From contig NZ_CP061913.1 in assembly GCF_019904175.1 (NCBI RefSeq), positions 10,850,001 to 10,914,000 on the forward strand: DNA of 64,000 nt. The letters run 5' to 3'. Under the pieces are notes generated by a model. That model made no database searches, was not told the origin of the DNA, and saw only the letters and a program-made list of their open reading frames with translations. Positions 9,589 through 17,715 of the stretch are shown here, piece after piece. Numbering within the stretch: position 1 is the first letter of the stretch; each line of letters starts with the position of its first letter. This stretch comes from Dactylosporangium vinaceum. GTDB lineage: Bacteria > Actinomycetota > Actinomycetes > Mycobacteriales > Micromonosporaceae. Both the position numbers and the translations under genes were made by a program.

Positions 9589-10131
9589 CTAGTTCTTCGA
9601 CTCGTCGAGTGCCTTGCGCAACTTGGTGCGAGCCCGGTGCAGCGCCGACTGCACCGTGCCGAGGGGCAGGTGCAGCGCCTCGGCGATCTCCGCGTACGAC
9701 AGGTCGGCCACCGCGTAGAGCAGCAGCACGTCGCGCTGGCGGGCCGGTAGCTTCGCCAGCACCCGCGCGATCGTGCGGGCCCGACGGCGGGCGTCGACCC
9801 GCTCGTCGGTGCGAGCCGCGTGACTCTCCGTCGACACCGGCACCAGCAGCGGGTCCGCGCCGGTCCGGGCCAGCGCCCGGTAGCCGCGCACCTCGTCGCG
9901 GCGATGGCGGAACAACACGTTGGTGGCGATGCCGAACAGCCACGGCAGCGGGTCGGCGCCGGCCTCCACGGTGTGCCGCTTCTCGTACGCAACGAGGAAC
10001 GTCTGCGCCACCGCGTCTTCGGCCAGGTCCGGCCCCACCCGGCGGGCGCAGTAGCGGTAGAGCGCCTGCGCGTGCCGGTCGTAGAGGGCGCTGAAGCCGT
10101 CCGCGATCAAGAGGTTGCCTTCCGGGTCCAC
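9589..10131 (-). CDS. ECF-type RNA polymerase sigma factor
   Basis: This 180-residue sigma-70 family factor carries region 2 (FSALYDRHAQALYRYCARRVG...EDAVAQTFLVAYE, then WLFGIATNVLFRHRR) and region 4 (LPARQRDVLLLYAVADLSYAEIAEALHLPLGTVQSALHRARTKLR, a helix-turn-helix for the -35 element). The start is GTG at 10131. It is the first gene of a two-gene operon with the membrane protein at 8482-9579. A paralogous pair of the same arrangement occurs at 40865-42408. The regulon and stimulus are unknown. Confidence 0.9.
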   Translation of the reverse strand: MDPEGNLLIADGFSALYDRHAQALYRYCARRVGPDLAEDAVAQTFLVAYEKRHTVEAGADPLPWLFGIATNVLFRHRRDEVRGYRALARTGADPLLVPVSTESHAARTDERVDARRRARTIARVLAKLPARQRDVLLLYAVADLSYAEIAEALHLPLGTVQSALHRARTKLRKALDESKN

Positions 10132-10176
10132 ACACCTTCTTGTCCGATGCGGACGGTCGTGTTCCCGTAATTTTCC

Positions 10177-10698
10177 CTAGCGGCTCGATCGGTGCCGCTG
10201 GATGGCGTCCCGGCGGGCGAGACGGTGCTCGCGTCGGATTTCCGCCTCTCGCCACCGGCCCTCGTCGACCGGCGACTCGGGCCGGACGACCGGGACCGGC
10301 CGCGGCTTGCCTTCGGCGTCGATCGCGACGAACACGAGGTAGGCGGTGGCCACGACGAGCGGGGCCGACTCGCTGACCCGGTCCCACCGCTCCGACTCCA
10401 GCCGGACCCCTACCTCCATCGAGCTGGTGCCGGTCCAGTTGACCTGCGCATACGCGTGGACGAGGTCGCCTACGCGCAGCGGCTCCAGGAACGCGATCTC
10501 GTCGATCGAGGCGGTCACGGCGGTGCCACCACTGTGCCGCGCGGCCGCCGCTCCGGCCACGTCGTCGATGAACTTCATGATCACGCCGCCGTGGACTGTG
10601 CCGTACAGGTTCACGTCCACCGCCGTCATGATCCGGCTCAGCGTGACCCGCGAGTAACCGGTGGGACGGCTGGGCGGTCGGCCGGTGTGCTCGGTCAT
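10177..10698 (-). CDS. Acyl-CoA thioesterase, hotdog fold
   Basis: This 173-residue protein has the cytosolic acyl-CoA hydrolase (YciA/BFIT-like) signature: SRIMTAVDVNLYGTVHGGVIMKFIDDVAG carries the Asn/HGG hotdog active-site region, followed by the beta strands VTASIDEIAFLEPLRVGDLV. It hydrolyses acyl-CoA to free acid and CoA. The open frame runs far upstream to 14004 only because the neighbouring DNA has few stops; ATG 10698 directly before EHTGRPP is the sensible start. It is divergent from the membrane-protein gene at 10723, the two starts being 24 bases apart, so promoters must overlap the genes or be very compact. Confidence 0.88.
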   Translation of the reverse strand: MTEHTGRPPSRPTGYSRVTLSRIMTAVDVNLYGTVHGGVIMKFIDDVAGAAAARHSGGTAVTASIDEIAFLEPLRVGDLVHAYAQVNWTGTSSMEVGVRLESERWDRVSESAPLVVATAYLVFVAIDAEGKPRPVPVVRPESPVDEGRWREAEIRREHRLARRDAIQRHRSSR

Positions 10699-10722
10699 GA
10701 CAAAGACGGTACGGTGCGAGCC

Positions 10723-12927
10723 ATGCGACACGTCGGAAGCCTGATCGCGGGGATGTTGATCGCCCCGATCGCCTGGCTGCTGATCGCGATCGGTCAGCCA
10801 AAATCCGGGGAAACCGTCGACAAGTGGGTCAAAGCCGGCTCTTTCGACTCCGTCGACCTGCTGCTCCCCGCCGCATACCTGCTGGGCGCCGGCCTGCTCA
10901 TCGGCCTGGTCGCCACTCTGCGCATCTCCCCGGTCGGGCCGATCGTCGCGGGCCTGGCGCTGCTGGCCACGTACGTCAGCCTGTTCATCGACCCGCTCTC
11001 GGTCATGAGCAGCCTGCCGGCCGACCTGAAGCTGGGCAGCCTCACGGTGGACCTCCGCATCCCGATCGTCAACGGCACCACCGCCGTGCTGGGGCTGGCA
11101 CTGCTGATCGCCGCCTTCAGCATCAAGCGCTGGCGGACCTGGCCGGCCACGGTGCCCCTGATCGCGGAGCCGGCTGAGCCCGCCGACGTGCACGAGTACC
11201 CGCTGGGCCAGGGCCCGGGGATCGCGCCGCCGGTCGCCGCCCGGCCCGGCTACCAGCCGTCCTCGCCGACGACGGCGTTCCCGGCCGCGGCCGGCTCTTC
11301 GGCGACGACGGTGCTGCCGCCGCCTCCGGGGGCCGGGCCGTTCGCGCGGCCGGCCAGCGACGAGACGCAGCCGGTGCACCCGGTGCACCCGGTGTCCGGC
11401 AGCGGCGGCTACCCGGCCTACGCCCCGCCGGTCGTCTCGGGGCCGCCGGTGCCTTCCGCCGCGTCGGGGCCGCCCGTGGTGTCGGGACCCCCGATGTCCT
11501 CGCCGCCAATGTCCTCGCACCCGATGTCCTCGCCGCCGGTTTCCGGGCCGCCGCCGCACTCGCCGTTCGCACCGCCGGTTGCGCCGCCGCCGATCTCCGG
11601 GCCGCCGCAGTCGCCGTTCGCGCCGCCTCCGCTGCCGCCGACTTCCGCACCGCCCGTTTCGGGGCCGCCCGTCTCGGGGCCGCCCGGGCCGTTCCCGCCG
11701 ACGCCGCCCGGTGTGGCGCCGCAGCCGGTCTTCACGCCGCCGCCGCTCTCGTCTGCTCCGGTCTCTTCGCCGCCACCGGTTCCTTCGGCTCCGCCAGTTC
11801 CTTCGGCTCCGCCGGTCTCTTCGCCGCCGCCGGTCCCTTCGGCTCCGCCGGCCGGTGGGAATCCGGCCTGGCTGACTCCGGAGTCGGGGGCCGCGCCGCC
11901 AGCTTCCATGCCGGCACCTGAGCAGGGGGCCGACGTGGGGGCTATCGGGTACAGCCGCGGTGCCGGCTCGCCGCCGCCGGCCGAGGAGGCCCCGCCGTCG
12001 TGGCCGGTCGCCCAGCCGACGTCGCCGCCGCCCGCCGACCTGGGCCCGTCCGGCTCGTGGCCGGTGGTTCCGGCGCCCGGCGGCTCGCCGGACACCGACG
12101 ACGCCACCCGGCCGCTGCACAGCACGGCCTCCACAACGTCTTCGGCCTCCACGACGTCCTCCGCCTCCACCACCTCCGCGGCTCCCGCCTCGCCGCCGCC
12201 CGCCGCTGCGGCTCCGGCTTCGGCTTCGGCCGGCGACGCACCGCCCGCGCTGCCGACCCGGGCCGCGCGGGGGCGGGAGGAAGAGGAGGAGCAGTCGCTG
12301 CTGGCCGGCCCGTCGTTCGACGGCTTCGCCGTGCCCGGCCGGCCGGGCCGCGAGGAGGAGACCGAGGCGTTCCACCCGGGCCGCCAGTCCCCCACGCAGC
12401 CGCGCCCGCGCCACGCCGCCGCCGGCGAGCAGTCGATCGTCTCCACGAGCAACGACGCCACGACCGAGCACCGGAGCCGCTTCGAGCCGATGGCTCCCAC
12501 GACGCCGCCGCCGACCGGGAGCGAGGGCGAGAAGACCACAGTCCTGCGGCCGTTCGCCAGCAGCAGCGACGTGGCCGCCGGCATGGGCGAGGCGACGACG
12601 AGGTTCGAGGCTCCCGTCCCGGACGCCGAGGCCACGGCCAACTTCGGCTTCGGCGGCGAAGCACTGACCCCCGCCGAGGCGGCCGAGCGCCGGTCCGCCT
12701 TCGCCCGCGGCGAGGCCGAGCGCCGAGCCACCGCCGCCCAGTCCCAGCTCGACCGCATCTCGGCCGAGCGGGCCACCCAGAGCCGGCCCGCCCAACCCCC
12801 GACCGACGAGCCGCCCGCCGCCGCGGACGCCTCCGCGGACCCGGACGCGACCTCGAAGCTCGAGAACGAGCCGCGCAAGGACAACACGGGCAACTCGCCC
12901 TGGGCCCAGCCCCCGCGCGAACGCTGA
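10723..12927 (+). CDS. Membrane protein with four transmembrane helices and a long Pro/Ser-rich tail
   Basis: This 734-residue protein was not assigned to a named family. Residues 1-150 hold four hydrophobic helices (MRHVGSLIAGMLIAPIAWLL, then LLLPAAYLLGAGLLIGL, VAGLALLATYVSLFI and TAVLGLALLIAAF). From about residue 160 to 520 it is low-complexity, dominated by Pro, Ser, Ala, Gly and Val, with recurrent SGPPVSGPP and SSPPPVPSAPP units. The last 150 residues are charged (ERRSAFARGEAERRATA). ATG 10723 is in frame and starts the first helix. A wall-spanning or scaffold role would fit, but nothing in the sequence proves it. The repeat-like coding DNA probably evolves by slippage. Confidence 0.72.
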   Translation: MRHVGSLIAGMLIAPIAWLLIAIGQPKSGETVDKWVKAGSFDSVDLLLPAAYLLGAGLLIGLVATLRISPVGPIVAGLALLATYVSLFIDPLSVMSSLPADLKLGSLTVDLRIPIVNGTTAVLGLALLIAAFSIKRWRTWPATVPLIAEPAEPADVHEYPLGQGPGIAPPVAARPGYQPSSPTTAFPAAAGSSATTVLPPPPGAGPFARPASDETQPVHPVHPVSGSGGYPAYAPPVVSGPPVPSAASGPPVVSGPPMSSPPMSSHPMSSPPVSGPPPHSPFAPPVAPPPISGPPQSPFAPPPLPPTSAPPVSGPPVSGPPGPFPPTPPGVAPQPVFTPPPLSSAPVSSPPPVPSAPPVPSAPPVSSPPPVPSAPPAGGNPAWLTPESGAAPPASMPAPEQGADVGAIGYSRGAGSPPPAEEAPPSWPVAQPTSPPPADLGPSGSWPVVPAPGGSPDTDDATRPLHSTASTTSSASTTSSASTTSAAPASPPPAAAAPASASAGDAPPALPTRAARGREEEEEQSLLAGPSFDGFAVPGRPGREEETEAFHPGRQSPTQPRPRHAAAGEQSIVSTSNDATTEHRSRFEPMAPTTPPPTGSEGEKTTVLRPFASSSDVAAGMGEATTRFEAPVPDAEATANFGFGGEALTPAEAAERRSAFARGEAERRATAAQSQLDRISAERATQSRPAQPPTDEPPAAADASADPDATSKLENEPRKDNTGNSPWAQPPRER

Positions 12928-13092
12928 CCCACCCGCACACCACTCCGGCCCCGCCGCTCCCACCGAGCGCCGGGGCCGGAACCACATTCGGCCCAGCTCC
13001 ACGCCCCGACCGTCCCTCCCCACACCCGTTGCGCCGCGTCGCGCGCGGTCGCGGCCTCTCCCGCACCCGTCGCGGCCTATCGCGCACCCGTC

Positions 13093-13254
13093 ACGGCCAT
13101 CGATCTCTCGCGCCCGTCGCCCCCTCGCGGCCATCGCTTCCTCGCGGCCCGTCACGGTCGCCACTCCCTCGCGGCCCGTCGCGCCGTGTCGCGCGGTCAC
13201 GGCCTCTCGCGCACCCGTCGCGGCCATCGATCTCTCGCGCCCGTCGCCCCCTCG
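13093..13254. repeat. 33-bp exact direct repeat, two copies 129 bp apart
   Basis: The 33-base segment at 13093-13125 recurs exactly at 13222-13254. Similarity continues on both sides with scattered differences (CTCGCGGCCCG-type units), so a segment of roughly 100 bases or more was duplicated. Confidence 0.85.
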
Positions 13255-13540
13255 TAGCCATGGCTTCCTCGCGGCCCGCCACGGCCGCCATGGCCGCCAC
13301 TCCCTCGCGGCCCGCCACTCACCCGCGGCCCGCCACTCACTCGCCGCCGTCGCTCCCTCACCGCCCGTCGCTTCCCTCGTAGCCGTCTCGTCCATCACTC
13401 CCCTCACGCCCCTCACGGCTGTCGCGGCCTTCGCACGCTCGCAGCCCGTCGCGGCGCGGGTGCAGCACGGCGCGGCACGGCGCGGCGCGGCGCGGCACGG
13501 CGCGGCGCGGCGCGGCGCGGCACGGCACGGCACGGCACAG

Positions 13541-13650
13541 CGCGGCACAGCGCGGCACAGCGCGGCACAGCGCGGCACAGCGCGGCACAGCGCGGCACAG
13601 CGCGGCACAGCGCGGCACAGCGCGGCACAGCGCGGCACAGCGCGGCACAG
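13541..13650. repeat. Eleven perfect copies of a 10-bp unit CGCGGCACAG
   Basis: The decamer CGCGGCACAG is repeated eleven times without a single change. It grades into CGGCACGG-type units on both sides. The homogeneity suggests recent expansion by slippage or unequal exchange. Confidence 0.95.
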
Positions 13651-13800
13651 CGCGGCACGGCACGGCACGGTGCGGTGTGCGGTGCGGGCCAGCGCTTCCC
13701 AGCACGGTGCGCGCCGGGGCCGGTCCAGCGCTTCACGGCACGGTGCGAGGCGGGCGGTCCGGCGCTTCACGGTCCGGCGCTCACGGCACGGCGCGGTGCG

Positions 13801-13920
13801 GTGCGGCACGGCGCGGCACGGCGCGGTGCGGTGCGGCACGGCGCGGCACGGCGCGGTGCGGTGCGGCACGGCGCGGCACGGCGCGGTGCGGTGCGGCACG
13901 GCGCGGCACGGCGCGGTGCG
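13801..13920. repeat. Four perfect copies of a 30-bp unit
   Basis: A 30-base unit made of GTGCGGCACG, GCGCGGCACG and GCGCGGTGCG is repeated four times without change, with partial units on both sides (13791-13800 and 13921-13940). There are no unique spacers, so this is a tandem array and not a CRISPR. Confidence 0.95.
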
Positions 13921-14207
13921 GTGCGGCACGGCGCGGTGCGGTGCGGTGCGGCACGGCGCGGTGCGGCACGGTGCGGTCCGGCGCTTCGCGGGACGGCACG
14001 GCACGGCACCGTCGCAGCGTGGTCCGGCGCTTCACGGAGCGGTGCGGCATGGTGCAGGGCGGGGCGGGCGGTCTGTGTGGTGTGCTCGCTGAGTGTTGGG
14101 CGGAGTGCTTGTGGGGCTCGATCGCTTTAAGGAAACCGACCCTTACATTTAATATTGTTAACTGATAGCGTCCCTGTTCATCGATCCATCGATGGGCAGG
14201 AGGTCCC

Positions 14208-15584
14208 GTGAGATCTCGTCGTCAGACATTCGCCCTGGTGACCGGGGCGGCCGCGGCAATTGTCGTCGCGTTGGCCCTCGCGCCAGTTCTCGGGGCCCAG
14301 GCCGCCACGAACGCCGCCGCTGCCGCCTGCAGCGCGCCGAACTGGGCCGAGGGCAACACGTATACGGCCGGCCAGCAGGTGACGTACGGCGGGCACACGT
14401 ACCAGGCGCTGGTGACCCACACCGCCTATGTGGGCGCCGGCTGGAACCCCGCGGCGACGCCGTCGCTGTGGAAGGACCTCGGGGCGTGTACCGGCGGCAA
14501 CCCGACCAGCTCGCCGTCGCCGTCGCCCTCGCGCACCGCCTCGCCGTCGCCGTCGGTCTCGCCCAGCCGGTCGGCGTCCGCGTCGGCGTCGGCCAGCCCG
14601 AGCAAGTCGCCGTCGACGACGCCGACCGGTGGTAGCTGCGGCGTGAAGTCGCGGCCGGCCGGGAAGGTGATCCAGGGCTACTGGGAGAACTGGGACGGCG
14701 CCTCCAACGGCGTGCACCCGGGGCTCGGCTGGATCCCGATCACGGACAGCCGGATCGCGCAGCACGGGTACAACGTCATCAACCTGGCCTTCCCGGTCAT
14801 CCGCTCCGACGGCACCGTGCTGTGGGAGAACGGGATGGACGCCGGCGTGAAGGTGCCGACGCCGGCCGAGATGTGCCAGGCCAAGGCCAACGGCGGGACG
14901 CTGCTGATGTCGATCGGTGGCGCGGCGGCCGGCATCGACCTGAGCTCGTCGGCGGTGGCGGACCGGTTCGTCGCCACGATCGTGCCGATCCTGAAGGCCA
15001 ACAACTTCGACGGTATCGACATCGACATCGAGACCGGGCTGAGCGGCAGCGGCAACATCGGCACGCTGTCGACGTCGCAGGCCAACCTGATCCGCATCAT
15101 CGACGGCGTGCTGGCCCAGATGCCGTCGAACTTCGGCCTGACCATGGCGCCGGAGACGGCGTACGTGACCGGCGGCAGCGTGACCTACGGCTCGATCTGG
15201 GGCTCGTACCTGCCGATCATCAAGAAGTACCTCGACAACGGCCGCCTCTGGTGGCTGAACATGCAGTACTACAACGGCTCGATGTACGGCTGCGCCGGTG
15301 ACTCGTACTCGGCGGGGACGGTCCAGGGCTTCACGGTCCAGACCCAGTGCCTCAACAACGGGCTCACGATCCAGGGCACCACGATCCGGATCCCGTACGA
15401 CAAGCAGGTCCCCGGTCTGCCCGCGCAGTCGGGCGCCGGTGGCGGGTACATGGCGCCGTCGCTGGTGTCGCAGGCGTACAACAGCGTCTCCGGCATCAAG
15501 GGGCTCATGACCTGGTCCATCAACTGGGACGGCTCGAAGGGCTGGAGCTTCGGCGACAACGTGAAGTCGCTCGAAGGCCGGTAG
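14208..15584 (+). CDS. Secreted GH18 chitinase with N-terminal carbohydrate-binding module
   Basis: This 458-residue secreted enzyme hydrolyses beta-1,4-GlcNAc chains. It has a signal peptide (residues 1-33, ending near AQAA), a CBM5/12-type chitin-binding module (about 41-95: PNWAEGNTYTAGQQVTYGG...WNPAATPSLWKDL), a Ser/Pro linker (about 100-143) and a GH18 barrel. The barrel carries the catalytic DxxDxDxE motif as D268-G-I-D-I-D-I-E275, with GGTLLMSIGG upstream and MTWSINWDG near the end. GTG 14208 follows AGGAGG at good spacing. An AT-rich promoter-like stretch (14130-14165) and a tandem CATCGAT pair precede it, and a strong terminator follows. Chitinases of soil actinomycetes release GlcNAc. 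Confidence 0.93.
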   Translation: MRSRRQTFALVTGAAAAIVVALALAPVLGAQAATNAAAAACSAPNWAEGNTYTAGQQVTYGGHTYQALVTHTAYVGAGWNPAATPSLWKDLGACTGGNPTSSPSPSPSRTASPSPSVSPSRSASASASASPSKSPSTTPTGGSCGVKSRPAGKVIQGYWENWDGASNGVHPGLGWIPITDSRIAQHGYNVINLAFPVIRSDGTVLWENGMDAGVKVPTPAEMCQAKANGGTLLMSIGGAAAGIDLSSSAVADRFVATIVPILKANNFDGIDIDIETGLSGSGNIGTLSTSQANLIRIIDGVLAQMPSNFGLTMAPETAYVTGGSVTYGSIWGSYLPIIKKYLDNGRLWWLNMQYYNGSMYGCAGDSYSAGTVQGFTVQTQCLNNGLTIQGTTIRIPYDKQVPGLPAQSGAGGGYMAPSLVSQAYNSVSGIKGLMTWSINWDGSKGWSFGDNVKSLEGR

Positions 15585-15597
15585 TCAGGCGTTATGA

Positions 15598-15627
15598 GGG
15601 GCCGGGCGCGATGCCCGGCCCCGTTTT
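15598..15627 (+). terminator. Intrinsic terminator of the chitinase gene
   Basis: A perfect 10-bp stem (GGGGCCGGGC / GCCCGGCCCC) with a five-base loop is followed by GTTTT, starting 13 bases after the chitinase stop. The convergent GGDEF/EAL gene ends at its right edge. Confidence 0.85.
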
Positions 15628-17705
15628 CATGCCGCCCGGTAGGCCGGCGGCGCCTCCAGCAGCGGCGGGATCGCGGCCGGATCGAGCGGCCGCTGCAGGT
15701 GAAAACCCTGACCCAGCGAACATCCCAGCTTCTGTACCGCCTCGAGCTGCGCCGCATTCTCGATGCCCTCGGCCACCACGCGAAGGCCCAGGATGTGCCC
15801 GAGCTCCAGGATGCTTGACAGCAGTGCCATGTCCCGCCCGGTGAGCTGGGTCCGGGCGATGAACGCGCGGTCCACCTTGAGCTCGTCCACCGGCAGGTCG
15901 CGCAGGTAGGCCAGCGACGAGTAGCCGGTCCCGAAGTCGTCGATCGACAGCTGGAGCCCGCGGGCCCGCAGCCGGTTGAGGGCCAGCACGGCCGGCTGCG
16001 GGTCACTCATCAGCACCGACTCGGTGAGCTCGAGCGTCACCGCGTTCGTCGGCAGCCCGGCCGCGGCCAGGATGCGGGTCACGTCCTCGACGAAGCCGGG
16101 CCGGACCAGCTCGCGCCCGGACACGTTGACGTTGAGCGTCAGCCCGGGCCGGCGCCGCCGCCAGGCCGCGACCTGCCGGGCCGAGTTGGCCAGGACCCAC
16201 TGCCCGATCTCGGAGATCAGCCCGGACTCCTCGGCGATCGGCAGGAACTCGCTCGGCGTCACCACCCCGCGCTCGGGTGAGTGCCAGCGCAGCAGGGCCT
16301 CCACGCCGACGACCGACTCGACGTCGAGGCGGACCAGCGGCTGGTACTGCAGCGCGAACTCCCCGGCGGCCAGGGCCCGCTGGAGGTCGGCTCGCAGCGA
16401 CAGGTAGTCCAGGGCGGCCGCGTGCATTGCCGGCTCGTAGACCACTACCCGACCGGGGCCGTCCTTCTTGGCCCGGTACATCGCGAGGTCGGCGCAGTTG
16501 AGCAGCTCGTCCGGGGCGGCGCCGGCGGTGCCGGGGAGGGCGACGCCGATGCTGGCCCCGATGTACACGCCGCGGCCCTTGACCCGGAACGGCTCCCGGA
16601 CCGCGGCGATGATCCGCTCGCCGGTCGCCACCGCCGTGTCGCGGTGCGCGTCGGCCAGCAGCACCGCGAACTCGTCACCGCCGAGCCGGGCCACCGTGTC
16701 GCCGCTGCGGACCTGGGCCCGGATGCGCTCGGCCACCGCGGCGAGGAGCTGGTCGCCGGCGTCGTGGCCGAGGCTGTCGTTCACCGCCTTGAACCGGTCC
16801 AGGTCGATGAAGAGCACACCGGCCCGCGGGCGCCCGTTGAACGCCTTGAGGAACAGCGCGCGGTTGGGCAGGCCGGTGATGTGGTCGTGGTGGGCCTCGT
16901 GGACCTGCTCGACGGTCCGGGCGTCGGTGAGCGCCAGGCCGACCTGCTGGGCGAACGCCTCGACCTGGTCGGCGTGGTAGCCGGCCCCGGCGACCCGGGC
17001 CACGAGCGCGCCGGCGGTCTCGCCCGTCACGTGCACCGGCACGGCGATGACGGTCCGGCCCTCGGCGTCCTCGTCGACGTGCAGCTCGCCGGTGCGCATC
17101 GCCGCGGCGGCGGCCGGGTGGGTGGCCTCCGACTCGTTCAGGATCAGCTGCACGTTGGCCCCGCCGAGCAGCTCGGCCGCGGCTTCGGTGATCGTGTCGA
17201 GAATCTCCTGCAGCGGGCGCCGGCTGGAGATGGCCCGCTGGATGCGCAGCAGCGTCTCCACGAGCCGGGCCTCGCGCTCCCGCTCGGCCCGCAGCGTCTG
17301 CTCCGCGGCCAGGGCCCGGGCTCCGCGCAGGGCGGCGCCGAGCATCTGGGCCATGCCCTGCAGCGTCTGGCGCTCCTCGGGGCCGAACGCGTCGCCCGCC
17401 CGGCCGAGGATCAGGGCGCCGGGCAGCCCCGATCCGAGCTGCGACGGTACCGCGAAAACGTCGGAAAGCCCTTGCAGGCCCACTGTCGCGCCGGCCGGCG
17501 GCAGGGTCACCAGGTCCGGTCCGGGCGCCCGGCCGCCGAACCCCCAGGCGCCGCGGACGCGCCCGGCCAGCACGACGAGGCCGACCTCGGCCTCGATGAT
17601 CTCCACCGCCCGCTCGACGGCGAGCGCGATGGCTGTCTCCTCGGAGGCGGCGGTGTTGACCGCGACGAAGTACTCCGTCAGCTGCTGCGTTGACCAGTTG
17701 GGCAC
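15627..17705 (-). CDS. GAF-GGDEF-EAL bifunctional cyclic-di-GMP signalling protein
   Basis: This 692-residue cytoplasmic protein has two GAF-like regions (about 1-130 and 150-285, separated by a short helical linker), then a GGDEF domain with an intact RLGGDEF signature (GGDEF at 342-346). An EAL domain follows with EAL at 469-471 and the catalytic set LELTESV, DDFGTGYSSL, KVDRAFI and VAEGIEN. Both diguanylate cyclase and phosphodiesterase sites look intact, so net activity cannot be predicted. It begins 10 bases after the FIST-domain gene (17716-18849), so the two form an operon, with the FIST protein a likely ligand sensor feeding this output. Confidence 0.92.
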   Translation of the reverse strand: MPNWSTQQLTEYFVAVNTAASEETAIALAVERAVEIIEAEVGLVVLAGRVRGAWGFGGRAPGPDLVTLPPAGATVGLQGLSDVFAVPSQLGSGLPGALILGRAGDAFGPEERQTLQGMAQMLGAALRGARALAAEQTLRAEREREARLVETLLRIQRAISSRRPLQEILDTITEAAAELLGGANVQLILNESEATHPAAAAAMRTGELHVDEDAEGRTVIAVPVHVTGETAGALVARVAGAGYHADQVEAFAQQVGLALTDARTVEQVHEAHHDHITGLPNRALFLKAFNGRPRAGVLFIDLDRFKAVNDSLGHDAGDQLLAAVAERIRAQVRSGDTVARLGGDEFAVLLADAHRDTAVATGERIIAAVREPFRVKGRGVYIGASIGVALPGTAGAAPDELLNCADLAMYRAKKDGPGRVVVYEPAMHAAALDYLSLRADLQRALAAGEFALQYQPLVRLDVESVVGVEALLRWHSPERGVVTPSEFLPIAEESGLISEIGQWVLANSARQVAAWRRRRPGLTLNVNVSGRELVRPGFVEDVTRILAAAGLPTNAVTLELTESVLMSDPQPAVLALNRLRARGLQLSIDDFGTGYSSLAYLRDLPVDELKVDRAFIARTQLTGRDMALLSSILELGHILGLRVVAEGIENAAQLEAVQKLGCSLGQGFHLQRPLDPAAIPPLLEAPPAYRAA

Positions 17706-17715
17706 GTCGCCCTCC

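Larger units (their letters stand above)
12928..14207. repeat. Gene-free satellite of nested short tandem repeats
   Basis: No convincing gene lies in these 1.3 kb. From about 13040 to 14060 the DNA is built from GC-rich pentamers (C-R-G-Y-R type, such as CGGCA, CGGCG, CGGTG, CAGCG) arranged into higher-order repeats: a 33-bp duplication, eleven 10-bp units and four 30-bp units, listed separately. An interspersed motif close to GGTCCGGCGCTTCACGG recurs near 13720, 13757, 13974 and 14020. Open frames crossing it on both strands only spell monotonous Arg/Ala/Cys/His/Pro strings. After 14110 the DNA becomes markedly AT-richer and probably carries the chitinase promoter. Confidence 0.85.

Noticed and set aside
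13801..13920. CRISPR-like regular 30-bp repeats
   Set aside because: The copies are directly adjacent with no unique spacers, and no cas genes are in the window.
10177..14004. A 1,275-codon minus-strand open frame
   Set aside because: Only the last 173 codons (thioesterase, 10177-10698) look like a protein. The rest is the complement of the Pro-rich gene and of the satellite, giving monotonous Arg/Pro/Ala/Cys strings.
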